From: Plantactinospora soyae
GTDB taxonomy: Bacteria > Actinomycetota > Actinomycetes > Mycobacteriales > Micromonosporaceae
DNA: 64,000 nt
Direction of reading: 5' to 3'
Assembly (NCBI RefSeq): GCF_014874095.1
Contig: NZ_JADBEB010000001.1
Coordinates: forward strand, 4,340,001 to 4,404,000
Shown: positions 52,908 through 61,577 of the stretch, in pieces
Numbering within the stretch: position 1 is the first letter of the stretch
Layout: each line of letters opens with the position of its first letter
Translations under genes and position numbers: made by a program
Notes under the pieces: model-generated
What the model saw: the letters and a program-made list of their open reading frames with translations, nothing else
The model's database searches: none
What the model was told of the DNA's origin: nothing

Positions 52908-53852
52908 ATGTCGAAACACATCGCCGCCCGGGTGGTCGCCGCCGTGGGCCTGCTGGTTGTCACCGCCCTCGGGCAGGCGGCGACCGCCGCGCCGGCTCAG
53001 GCCGCGGTGACGGTACGGGTCGAATCGACGATCACCGCGCATGATCTGCCGTACCTGAACAGTCCCTACATCGAGGGTTCGGCGTTGAGTGCGGGGCAGT
53101 ACGTCTCCGTCGAGTGCTACATCCGTGGTCGGGAGTACGTCGGCGACAACTTCTTCTGGTATCGGATCAACACCAGGTACTATCCGGCGTACGCGATTGC
53201 GACGGCGACCGGAATTCCTCAGTGTGGTGGACCGTCGACGGTGCCGTCGGCGGCCAACGGATACAGCAGCCCATCGTTTGACGCGCCCTTTGCCACCGGA
53301 TGGTTCGACTCCAACGAAACTGTCCAGGTTCTCTGTGTCGCCGCTGGCCAGACTTACAACGGCAGCAATGCCTGGTACTTCGTCAAGGGCTACTTCCTGC
53401 ACGCCAGCCGGCTCGCCACCCGCCCCGCGCTCTACACCTGCCGGGGCTTCAGTACGCCGGGGAGCGTGACCAACGACTACCCGTACCGGGGTCAGACGTC
53501 GGGCGTCGACCGATGGAACTTCTACAAGGGCCAATGTACGTCCTTCGTGGCGTGGCGGCTCAACGACCGCAACAACATCGCGTTCCACAACTACTACCGA
53601 TCCGTCCACTGGGGTAACGCCTACAACTGGGAAAATGCCGCGCGCAGTGCCGGAATCACCGTCAACAGCACGCCGAGAGTCGGCTCCGTCGCACAGACCG
53701 ACAGCGGTTCCGGACACGTCGCGTGGGTGGCGGCGGTGCACTCCGACGGGACCGTGACGGTCGAGGAGTACAACTACGCCACCCCCAGCGCGTACGGCAC
53801 CCGCCGGGTGAGTAGCAGCAGATTCGTCTACCTGCACTTCCCTCAGGCCTGA
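52908..53852 (+). CDS. Secreted CHAP-domain amidase/endopeptidase
   Basis: The 314-residue protein has a signal peptide (residues 1-33) and the same two SH3b-like domains as the preceding protein (about 34-186). The CHAP domain (190-314) has Cys210 in YKGQCTSFVAWRL, His270 in SGHVAWVAAV and Glu287/Asn289 in TVEEYNY. CHAP enzymes cleave peptidoglycan as amidases or endopeptidases. ATG 52908 lies 27 bp after the NlpC stop, so the two are one operon. A perfect hairpin follows the stop. The pair gives one wall-targeting module with two different cutters. Confidence 0.93.
   Translation: MSKHIAARVVAAVGLLVVTALGQAATAAPAQAAVTVRVESTITAHDLPYLNSPYIEGSALSAGQYVSVECYIRGREYVGDNFFWYRINTRYYPAYAIATATGIPQCGGPSTVPSAANGYSSPSFDAPFATGWFDSNETVQVLCVAAGQTYNGSNAWYFVKGYFLHASRLATRPALYTCRGFSTPGSVTNDYPYRGQTSGVDRWNFYKGQCTSFVAWRLNDRNNIAFHNYYRSVHWGNAYNWENAARSAGITVNSTPRVGSVAQTDSGSGHVAWVAAVHSDGTVTVEEYNYATPSAYGTRRVSSSRFVYLHFPQA
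52990..53462. repeat. 473-bp direct repeat, copy 2
   Basis: Partner of 51962-52434. The identity ends abruptly at the linker before each catalytic domain (STPG), and upstream at the Ala-rich end of the signal peptide, so the repeat corresponds exactly to a domain module. Confidence 0.97.
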
Positions 53853-53855
53853 CAA

Positions 53856-53893
53856 CCCGGTGGACTGTCGCGACGCGGCGGCAGTCCACCGGG
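53856..53893 (+). terminator. Perfect 12-bp hairpin after the CHAP gene
   Basis: Arms CCCGGTGGACTG and CAGTCCACCGGG enclose a 14-base loop and begin 3 bases after the stop. Confidence 0.9.
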
Positions 53894-54083
53894 CTCGGGG
53901 GCCCTGGGCGATCGGTGGCTACGTGGGCGGATTCGACGCGGGCGCGGAGAGTCACGTGCCGGCCGTGGCGCGTTCGAGTTGGTGGATCAGGCGGTGCGCG
54001 TTGGGTGCCGGTGCGCCTCGGCTGCGTTACGCCGCCCGCGAACCAGCTTGTCGCAACGCCCCATTCGCTGATCGACTAGGTCG

Positions 54084-55118
54084 ATGGACATCCTGATTCT
54101 CGGCGGCACCGCATGGCTCGGCCGGGAAATTGCTCGACAGGCTGTCGACCGCAGCCACACCGTCGGATGCCTGGCTCGTGGCCACAGCGGACAGCCTGCA
54201 CCCGGCGCCCGCCTTCTCGCGGCCGACCGGCGGGATCCAACCGCCTACGACGACGCCCGGAACCAGTCGTGGGACGCGGTTGTCGAGGTCTCCTGGCAAC
54301 CCGGCTTCGTGCGTGCGGCGCTCGCCGCCCTAGCCGCCCAGGCCGGACACTGGACGTATGTGTCGTCCGGCAACGCCTACGCGGCGTTCGACACCCCCGG
54401 CGCGGACGAGTCGTTCCCGCTGCGGGAACCCACCGACCAGGACGAGGTGGGCCGGGAGCTCTACGGCGAAGCCAAGGTGGCCAGCGAACAGGCCAGCGCC
54501 GCCGCCCTCGGTGACCGGCTACTCATCGCCCGCTCCGGCTTGATCGGCGGCCCCGGCGACCCGAGCGGCCGGTCCGGCGCCTGGGTGACCCGGGCCGCCC
54601 GGGCACCCGGGGAACCAATGCTCGTCCCCGACACTCCCGACCTGCCCACCCAGGTCGTCGACGTCCGTGACCAGGCTGCCTGGATCCTCGACTGCGCCGA
54701 GCGCGGCACCATCGGCGCGTACGACGTTGTCGGCCCCACGGTGCCGTTCGGCGAGTGGGTTGAACTGTGCCGTCGGATCGGCGACCACACCGGCCCGGTA
54801 GTGCACGTACCGCAACAATGGCTCCTCGGGCAGGACGTAAAGCAGTACATGGGTGCGGACTCGCTCGCGATGTGGGTCGTCGAGCAGGGCTGGGAGGGCT
54901 GGTCCGCCCGCACCGGAGCGGCCGCCGTCGCTGCCGGCCTGCGCCACCGCGACCGCGCCGAACTGGTCACCGACATCCTCGACTACGAACGGGCAGAGGG
55001 GCTCGACCGACCGCGCGGGGCCGGCCTCAGCCCGCAACGCGAACGCGCCCTGCTCGCCGCGTACCGCTCGGTGGCTGCTCCCCGTTCGGTTTCGCGCCGA
55101 CCTGGCGGCCGGCGGTGA
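54084..55118 (+). CDS. NAD(P)-dependent epimerase/reductase (extended SDR)
   Basis: The 344-residue protein has a Rossmann motif GGTAWLGREIA (residues 7-17), SSGNAY with catalytic Ser, and Y-x-x-x-K in LYGEAKVASEQ. PTQVVDVRDQAAWILDCAERG is typical of actinomycete NAD-dependent epimerase/dehydratase-like reductases. The N-terminal loop differs from true sugar epimerases, so the substrate is open. The gene is monocistronic between the wall hydrolases and the convergent SARP gene. The last 25 residues are Arg/Ser-rich. ATG 54084 begins the Rossmann strand; the ribosome site is weak. Confidence 0.9.
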   Translation: MDILILGGTAWLGREIARQAVDRSHTVGCLARGHSGQPAPGARLLAADRRDPTAYDDARNQSWDAVVEVSWQPGFVRAALAALAAQAGHWTYVSSGNAYAAFDTPGADESFPLREPTDQDEVGRELYGEAKVASEQASAAALGDRLLIARSGLIGGPGDPSGRSGAWVTRAARAPGEPMLVPDTPDLPTQVVDVRDQAAWILDCAERGTIGAYDVVGPTVPFGEWVELCRRIGDHTGPVVHVPQQWLLGQDVKQYMGADSLAMWVVEQGWEGWSARTGAAAVAAGLRHRDRAELVTDILDYERAEGLDRPRGAGLSPQRERALLAAYRSVAAPRSVSRRPGGRR

Positions 55119-55202
55119 TGGAAGGTGCTTGCTGCTGGCACCCAGCCTGCCGAACCGGAGTTGGACAATCCTTGAGGAATTCTGACCCGAAGCTTGCACG
55201 GA

Positions 55203-58040
55203 TCAGCCGGGAAGGGTCTGCCGGGCGATCTGTTCCTGGAGTGCGTCGGCTTCCCCGCCACGGTGCTGCATTCGCAACAGGGTCAGCGCCCGCCCCCACG
55301 CCTGGCGAGCCTCGTCGCGCCGGCCCAGGCTCGCGTACAGCTCACCGAGGCTGACCAGACAGTCCACCTGCCCCCGGGCGTTGTCCACGCCGTCGTACAG
55401 CTCCAGAGCCTGTCGGAAATGAGCCAGCGCCTCGGTGTGCTGACCGGTGCGGTGCGCGATGAAGCCGAGGCTGTGCAGCGTGTCGGCCTCGGCGTCCGGG
55501 TGCGGGTGGCTCCGGAGCACGGCGGCCGACTCTGTGCACGAGGTCCAGGCCTGCTCGTACTGACCGAGTTGGGCGTGCGCCCAACCGACGGCGTTGAGCC
55601 CACGGGCCTCCTCCACCGGGTCGATTCCCAGCCGCCGGAATATCCGCAGACCCAGCAGGGCGTGCAGCAACGCCCGCCGGCCGTCACCTCGCCGGCCCCA
55701 GGTCACGTGCAGAGCACGGTGGGCACGGGCCTGCTCGGCGACATCGCCGGCCCGGCGAGCCTGGCTGATCGCCCAACGCAGGTGTGCGGTGGCCGCCCGG
55801 TCGTCGACCAGTGCCTCGGCGGCCTGTCCCAGGTAACGGTGCGCGACTGCCTGGATCGCCCGGTTGCCCTCCTCCCGTGCGGCCGGCAGCGTGACCCGCC
55901 AGACCATGACCTGGTCGTGCCCGCGATTGCCACGCACGTGGAAGGTGGTCATCGCCTGGGCGAACTGCCACACCTGCGAGTGCAAACCGAGTTGTCCGGC
56001 GAGCTGCTGCACGGTGAGCAGGTGGCTGTGCTCGCGGTCGAACCAGGTCATCGCCTCGGCCCGGCTGCGCAGTGGCAGGGGGACGCAGCCCGGTGGCGGC
56101 TCGCCGACCGGGACGGGGGCCCGGCGCGGATCCAGCAACTGATCGGCGGCACAGGCCGTATGCAGGTAGAACTCGACCAGGCGTCGCAACGCCGCCGCCC
56201 GCGCCGGGGCGTCGGCCGTCCGGTCCACCTGCTCGCCCGCGTACAGCCGGACGAGGTCGTGCATCCGGTAGCGGCCAGGCTCGTGCTGTTGCACCAGGTG
56301 GGTCAGCTCCAACTGCCGTAGCAACTCGCGGACCCGGGGTTCCGGCTCGGCCGCGAGGCTGGCCACGGCGGCGAGGCTGAGGTCCTCGGTCGGCGCCAGT
56401 CCGAGCAGGCCGAAGGTCGCTGCCGCGTCGGCGCGGAGCGCCTGCAGGGACCAGGAGAAGACAGCGCGCAGGTTGACGGTCAACTCGCCCGCGTCCAGCG
56501 CGTCGAGCCGGGTCGACGTGTCGGCCAACTCGCCGGCCAGCATCCCCAGCGGCCACAACCGCCCGGTGGCGGCCCGGGCGGCGACGATGCCGAGCGCCAG
56601 CGGTAGGCCGGCACAGTGGTCGAGGAGGACCCCGACCGCCGCCGGCTCGGCGGCCAGCCGGTCGCGGCCGAGGTGACCCGCCAACAGCTCCCAACTTTCC
56701 CCCGGGCTCAACATGTCGAGGGTGATCAGACGGGCCCGGTAGGTGGCGGCCAGCCCAGTCAACTGGAGTCGGCTGGTGACCAACACGGTGCAGGTGGGGC
56801 TGCCCGGCAGCAGAGGCAGAACCTGACCGGTGTCCCGTGCGTTGTCCAGCACGATCAGCAGGCGTCGACCGGCGACCAGGCTCCGATACAGCCCCGCCTG
56901 CGCGTCCGCGTCGACCGGTACGGCACTCGGATTGACGCCCAGGGCCGCCAGGAAACCGCGCAGTACCAGGGAGGGCGGCACCGGGTCGGGACCGGGTCCG
57001 AAACCCCGCAGGTCGGCATAGAGCTGACCATCGGGGAACCGGTCGAGGTGGGTGTGCGCCCAGCGCAGCGCCAGGGAGGTCTTGCCGACTCCGCCCGAGC
57101 CGCCGATCGCCGAGATCACCACTGTCGTACCCGATGAGCTCTGGTCTTGCGCCGCGTCGTCGAGCGAGACCAGTTCGTCGACGCGGCCGGCGAACAGGCC
57201 CGGTGGCGCGGGGAGCTGGCGCGGAATCACCGAACGTCCCAGCGGTCCGGCGTCCCCGGCCGACGGTGGTGTCGGGTCGACATCCGGTTCGGGCACCAGG
57301 TCGAGGGCCGGATCGGTGGACAGGATCCGCTGGTGGAGTTGCCGCAAGGCGGGCCCCGGATCGGCACCGAACTCCTCAGCCAGTACCAGCCGGGTCTGCT
57401 CGTACCGCGACAGCGCCTCGGCCTGCCGCCCGCCCCGGTACAGCGCCAGCATCAACTGGCCGGCGGCCCGCTCGTCGAGCGGGCGTGCCACGACCCGGGC
57501 CGACAGCTCCGACAACAGCTCGTTGTGCCGGCCACGCCGCAGCGCGAGGTCCGTGTGAACCAGCTCGGCTTCGAGTCGCTGCTGGTTGAGCCACTCCCGC
57601 ACGCCATCGCCCCACGGAGTGTCGAGGCCGGCGAGGGCCTCCCCCCGCCACAGCCCGAACGCCCGCTCGAACAACGCCAGCGCCTGCTCTCCGTCGCTCA
57701 CCGACCGTGCCTGGCCGACCAGCCGACGAAACCGGTGCAGGTCCACCGTCAGCTCGTCGACCGCGATCAGGTAGCCACCGGAACGGCGGACGATGTCCAC
57801 CCCGGGCGCGCCCGAGAGGGTCCGGCGCAGCCGGGAGAGATAGCTGTGCAGGGTGTTCCGTACCGTGTCCGGCGGCCGGTCGCCCCAGACCCGGTCGATA
57901 AGCTGATCGGGTGCGACGAGCTGGTTGGCGTCGACCAGCAACGCCACCAGCACAGCTCGCTGGCGGGCGTGACCGAGGGGAAGACGTCGGCCGTCAACTC
58001 GGACCTCAACCTCGCCGAGCAGGCCGAACCCTACCGTCAC
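55203..58040 (-). CDS. SARP-family BTAD/NB-ARC/TPR regulator
   Basis: The 945-residue protein starts at GTG 58040 behind GGAGGAGG, exactly at the OmpR-type winged helix (FGLLGEVEVRVDGRRLPLGHARQRAVLVALL). The BTAD covers about 100-245 (RAAGQLMLALYRGGRQAEALSRYEQTRLVL). A Pro/Asp-rich linker (245-275) precedes the NB-ARC, with Walker A Gly-rich GGSGGVGKTSL around Lys320, Walker B LLIVLDNARD and HCAGLPLALGI. Six or more TPRs follow (GWAHAQLGQYEQAW, GFIAHRTGQHTEALAHFRQAL). It converges with the epimerase gene. The likely target set is unknown; the divergent side faces the helveticin-like gene. Confidence 0.95.
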   Translation of the reverse strand: MTVGFGLLGEVEVRVDGRRLPLGHARQRAVLVALLVDANQLVAPDQLIDRVWGDRPPDTVRNTLHSYLSRLRRTLSGAPGVDIVRRSGGYLIAVDELTVDLHRFRRLVGQARSVSDGEQALALFERAFGLWRGEALAGLDTPWGDGVREWLNQQRLEAELVHTDLALRRGRHNELLSELSARVVARPLDERAAGQLMLALYRGGRQAEALSRYEQTRLVLAEEFGADPGPALRQLHQRILSTDPALDLVPEPDVDPTPPSAGDAGPLGRSVIPRQLPAPPGLFAGRVDELVSLDDAAQDQSSSGTTVVISAIGGSGGVGKTSLALRWAHTHLDRFPDGQLYADLRGFGPGPDPVPPSLVLRGFLAALGVNPSAVPVDADAQAGLYRSLVAGRRLLIVLDNARDTGQVLPLLPGSPTCTVLVTSRLQLTGLAATYRARLITLDMLSPGESWELLAGHLGRDRLAAEPAAVGVLLDHCAGLPLALGIVAARAATGRLWPLGMLAGELADTSTRLDALDAGELTVNLRAVFSWSLQALRADAAATFGLLGLAPTEDLSLAAVASLAAEPEPRVRELLRQLELTHLVQQHEPGRYRMHDLVRLYAGEQVDRTADAPARAAALRRLVEFYLHTACAADQLLDPRRAPVPVGEPPPGCVPLPLRSRAEAMTWFDREHSHLLTVQQLAGQLGLHSQVWQFAQAMTTFHVRGNRGHDQVMVWRVTLPAAREEGNRAIQAVAHRYLGQAAEALVDDRAATAHLRWAISQARRAGDVAEQARAHRALHVTWGRRGDGRRALLHALLGLRIFRRLGIDPVEEARGLNAVGWAHAQLGQYEQAWTSCTESAAVLRSHPHPDAEADTLHSLGFIAHRTGQHTEALAHFRQALELYDGVDNARGQVDCLVSLGELYASLGRRDEARQAWGRALTLLRMQHRGGEADALQEQIARQTLPG

Positions 58041-58508
58041 GCCGACCTCCTCCAGCCCCGGTTGTCGCCAACTCATTGATAGCAGGCAGTGCCGGCCGCT
58101 CGTACTCCAATACTCGCAAACGGCACCTACTCGCGGCATCCGAAGGTCGCCACTGGACCGCATCGGCATCGCCGTCCCCGACCAGGACCTGGTGCCGGAA
58201 CATCCACCTCCGCCAGACCGGTCACCCGAAGCCCGAGGGCGCGGACCGACAGATGGCGATGACAGCGCCCGCTGCCAGGAGTCCGGACTCTCGAACGCCG
58301 TCCGACCGTCGGGGAACGCCTCCCGGTACAACGCCACCGCGTACGCAACCGTTCCGCGGGCATTCCCAGGTGAGGCACGGATAGCGTTTCGCGGGCGCTT
58401 CCGTGAGCCTCGTCGACGCCTTGACCGCCCTACCGTCGCGCAATAGCCTGCACTCGACGATCTCTGAGGCGCCCGGCCTCAGGTCGTCGAAAGCCTGGGG
58501 AGGACAGC
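58041..58508. other. Divergent intergenic region with remnant sequence and one promoter
   Basis: A minus-strand stretch near 58,270-58,340 reads VALYREAFPDGRTAFESPDSW, which resembles a SnoaL-like protein fragment, but no start, catalytic core or intact frame is present. The promoter of the following gene is listed separately. No gene is supported. Confidence 0.4.
58421..58449 (+). promoter_or_regulatory. Sigma-70-type promoter of the helveticin-like gene
   Basis: TTGACC (58421-58426) and TAGCCT (58444-58449) are spaced by 17 bp, the optimum for the housekeeping sigma factor. The start codon at 58509 leaves a leader of about 50 bases with GGGGAGGA before the ATG. Confidence 0.7.
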
Positions 58509-59453
58509 ATGCGGTTTGGTAGGCGACTGACCATTGTGGTCGCAATGGTACTTGGTTCTCTGGTCCTGTCTGGAAACGCAGCTCAAGCTGCCTATTACAA
58601 TACGTACTCCGACATTGCCAGCACGCCCGACACGAGCTGCTGCACCGGGGTACAGGGATTTGCCGCCGGATCCACCTACCTCTACTCGATCAAGACCCGT
58701 ACCAATTACGACGACGTCTCCGCCATCTACCGTGTCCACAAGACCACCGGTGCGCGAGTGGTGATGAGAAACGGCACGAACAACACGTCGACCAACACCT
58801 GGCTCGGGCACGGAAACGACATGACGATCGTTGACATCGATGAGCAGCACCACATGTTCATCGTCACCATGAACGAGACCGGCGCGCAGCTCGTGAAGCT
58901 CCGCTACGACGGCACCACGTACTACCACGCCGGGTCGTACCAGGTGCGTCTCAACGGGGTCGCATTCGCGCCGTCCGGGATCGATCGAGTCTCGGACAAC
59001 AGCACTGCGATCACGTTCATGTTCAAGAGTGGCAGGACCATCTATAACGGCAGTCTCCCGCTGCGCGCCGCCTCCGGGACCATCAACGTGACGAAGGCGT
59101 TCGACCTGCAGGTCGACGGCGCCCTCGTCAATGGCGCCACGGTGCCGGACCTGGGCACCTTCTCCAACCAGGGATTCTTCTACGACGAGAGCAAGAAGGT
59201 TCTCTACAACCCGCTGACCAAGGGCCACCGCAGCATCGTGCTTGTCTACCGGAACGTGTCGCCGACGACGACAGGAACCGCGCCCGCGGCCACTGACCTC
59301 TCCTTCCGCATCACGTCCGCGGCATACGCGATCAAGTTCGAGATCGAAGGCGTGGGACTCAGCGACGGCAAGCTGTACTTCAGTACGAACCGGGCAAACG
59401 AGAGTGGTGCCCACGACGGGGTCCACGTGTTCAACGGCTACGTCGCCGCCTAG
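58509..59453 (+). CDS. Secreted helveticin-J-like protein
   Basis: The 314-residue protein has a signal peptide (FGRRLTIVVAMVLGSLVLSG, cleaved near NAAQAA). A beta-rich mature part follows: QGFAAGSTYLYSIKT, AIYRVHKTTGARVVMRNGTN, TWLGHGNDMTIVDID, HHMFIVTMNETGAQLVKLRYDG and a closing GLSDGKLYFSTNR. This pattern resembles helveticin J, a large heat-labile bacteriocin known from lactobacilli, and related secreted five-bladed-propeller-like proteins. The match is from memory, so activity is unproven. A strong constitutive-type promoter precedes it and a 99-residue protein follows. Confidence 0.6.
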   Translation: MRFGRRLTIVVAMVLGSLVLSGNAAQAAYYNTYSDIASTPDTSCCTGVQGFAAGSTYLYSIKTRTNYDDVSAIYRVHKTTGARVVMRNGTNNTSTNTWLGHGNDMTIVDIDEQHHMFIVTMNETGAQLVKLRYDGTTYYHAGSYQVRLNGVAFAPSGIDRVSDNSTAITFMFKSGRTIYNGSLPLRAASGTINVTKAFDLQVDGALVNGATVPDLGTFSNQGFFYDESKKVLYNPLTKGHRSIVLVYRNVSPTTTGTAPAATDLSFRITSAAYAIKFEIEGVGLSDGKLYFSTNRANESGAHDGVHVFNGYVAA

Positions 59454-59607
59454 CGCACGCGACGGTGGGGATTCGTTGTGGCTCAGCGATTGGGCCACAG
59501 CGAATCCCACGCCCGATTGCTGGGTTTGTACTTGGTACTCCAGCCGTACCTCCGTGGGTGGCCTGGCACGTGCGGGCCACCCCTGCCCAGCACTTCCGGG
59601 AGAGTCC

Positions 59608-59907
59608 ATGGCAACCTTGAACGTATTCCGAAATGACGCCGTCGGCCTGCTCGGAAGGATGACGCTCAAGGTCGACGGCCGTACCGTCGCCAGGTTGCGC
59701 GGAGGCCAGACGGCGTCAATCGACCTCGCCGCTGGGCGACACGAGGTACGGGCGCACATGAGTTGGCAGGCCAGCGAGCCGGTGACCGTCCACCTCGCCG
59801 ATGGTGACGAGGTTGCCGTGGAGATGTGGACACCGGAATTCAGCGGCACGGTGGGCAACACGTTCTGGCGCGCCCGCCGTGCTCTCGGGCTGAAGGTCGG
59901 CAGCTGA
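59608..59907 (+). CDS. Small beta-rich protein downstream of the helveticin-like gene
   Basis: The 99-residue protein (ATLNVFRNDAVGLLGRMTLKVDGRTVARL, then GRHEVRAHMSWQASEPVTVHLADGDEVAVEM) looks like a PEGA- or DUF2846-like all-beta domain. These have a short strand-turn-strand core plus the GRHxVR motif. It has no signal peptide. ATG 59608 follows GGGAGAG. It starts 154 bp after the helveticin-like stop on the same strand. An accessory or immunity role is possible from position alone. Confidence 0.65.
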   Translation: MATLNVFRNDAVGLLGRMTLKVDGRTVARLRGGQTASIDLAAGRHEVRAHMSWQASEPVTVHLADGDEVAVEMWTPEFSGTVGNTFWRARRALGLKVGS

Positions 59908-60124
59908 CCACGAGTCCTCCTGCGTCATCGCCGCCCAGGCCTCGCACGGGGAGATGTGGTCCTCGTCGGTCCAACCCTCTACACCGACTCCAACGTGCCC
60001 GACGGTAGGGACAACCCTCAGGTCAAAGAGAAGGGCTGGCGTCACTGTGCTTACCCGTCGGGTGCGACAGGCTCTTCTCGACCGGCGTGCTCAGGTGGCC
60101 GTCGCGCTCATGCTGGAGGGAACC

Positions 60125-61417
60125 ATGTCGGAGTCAGAAGGTCGCGTCGTCAGCCGCCGCGCTGTACTTGGTGGTGCCGTTGTCGGCGCGGCGGGAGCGG
60201 CACTGGCGGCACCCTGGGCCGCGCACGCGAGCGGTGGTTCGGAAGCCAGGGGAATCGACCGACATCTGGTGGACGCCGTGGCGTCTGGGCTGGACCACGA
60301 TCTGATCGAGTTGCGCCGTGACATCCACCGGCACCCCGAGATCGCCGGCCAGGAAGAGCGAACCGCCAAGCTGGTTGCCGGGCGCCTTCGCGCCGCCGGT
60401 CTCGACGTCGCCACGGGCGTCGGCGGGCACGGGGTCGTCGGGGTGCTCACCGGCGCGCGCCGCGGCCGAACGGTCGCCTACCGGGCCGACATGGACGCGG
60501 TGGCGCCGAACGGACAGGTGGGGGGCGGCACGCAACCCGCCCACCTTTGTGGACACGACATGCACACGGCCGTGGGTGTGGGCGTCGCCGAGGTGCTGGC
60601 ACGCCTGCGCGACCGGCTCAGCGGCGCCGTGGTGTTCGTCTTCCAACCCGCCGAGGAGACGCTGACCGGCGCCGCCGCGATGCTCGACGCCGGCGTCCTC
60701 GCCCACACCCGTCCGGTGGAGATCCACGCCCTGCACTGTGGTCCGTTTCCGGTCGGACGGTTCCTCGTCACATCCGGCTTCGGACTTCCCGGCCAGGACC
60801 GTGGCACGATCACGCTTACCGGGTCCGATGCCATGGTCCGGGCCCAGCGGCTCGCTGCCGAGATCGGCGCACTCGGCACGGTGTCTCCGCCCACCGTCCC
60901 GGCAGACCTCGAACGACTCGTCGCCGACGTCCAGACACCGAACGGGCCACTGACCAACTTCGTCTTCATGCAGGCCCGAGCCGCCGAGATCGAAGGCCGC
61001 GCCGAGGTCCAGGTGGTCTACCGCTGCTGGCCGGAGGACCGGTACGTCGAGATCCGCGAGAGCATCCACCGCCTCGCGCGATCGGCCGGCGGGGCGTCGG
61101 TGACCTTTCCGAGCGATCCGTTTCCCGCCATGGTCTGTCCCGAGCGGGAAGGCCGGGCACTCGAGCGGTACCTGCACCAGACCGTCGGACGCGACCAGGT
61201 ACGCCGGATGCATGCCGCGATCCCGTTCAACGGCGAGGATTTCGCACTGTTCCTCGACCGGCTTCCCGGCACGTTCACCTTCCTCGGCGTGCGCTCGCCC
61301 GGCGCCGCCATCGAGACCAGCTACCCGCACTTCGGCGCCTTCAACCCGGACGAGCGGGCCATCGGCCACGGCGTCCGTGCGATGGCGGGCTGGCTGGCTG
61401 GCCGCAGCGGCAGATAG
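60125..61417 (+). CDS. Tat-exported M20 amidohydrolase/peptidase
   Basis: The 430-residue protein begins with a twin-arginine signal (SRRAVLGGAVVGAAGAALAA, residues 11-30). The M20 (hippurate hydrolase/IAA-amino acid hydrolase-like) domain follows: DLIELRRDIHRHPEIAGQEE, RADMDAV, the metal-binding HLCGHDMHTA and FQPAEE with the catalytic Glu. The mid-protein lid lies around residues 210-320 and the last metal His is in ETSYPHFGAFN. It should cleave N-acyl-amino acids or small amides outside the membrane. ATG 60125 follows GGAGGG. It lies between the small protein and the last SARP gene. Confidence 0.9.
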   Translation: MSESEGRVVSRRAVLGGAVVGAAGAALAAPWAAHASGGSEARGIDRHLVDAVASGLDHDLIELRRDIHRHPEIAGQEERTAKLVAGRLRAAGLDVATGVGGHGVVGVLTGARRGRTVAYRADMDAVAPNGQVGGGTQPAHLCGHDMHTAVGVGVAEVLARLRDRLSGAVVFVFQPAEETLTGAAAMLDAGVLAHTRPVEIHALHCGPFPVGRFLVTSGFGLPGQDRGTITLTGSDAMVRAQRLAAEIGALGTVSPPTVPADLERLVADVQTPNGPLTNFVFMQARAAEIEGRAEVQVVYRCWPEDRYVEIRESIHRLARSAGGASVTFPSDPFPAMVCPEREGRALERYLHQTVGRDQVRRMHAAIPFNGEDFALFLDRLPGTFTFLGVRSPGAAIETSYPHFGAFNPDERAIGHGVRAMAGWLAGRSGR

Positions 61418-61577
61418 TAGCCCGGTCGAACGTGGTTCGGGGCCGCCGCGGTCGCCGAGGCCGCCTGGCTGGCGACGCGCTCGTTCGGAGGAGCCGCGGG
61501 GTTGTCGCCTTCGTCCCGACAGTGGCCATCGCCGCTAGGGTGGTCACGTCGCGGTTTTCGACGGAGGTGTCCGTACC

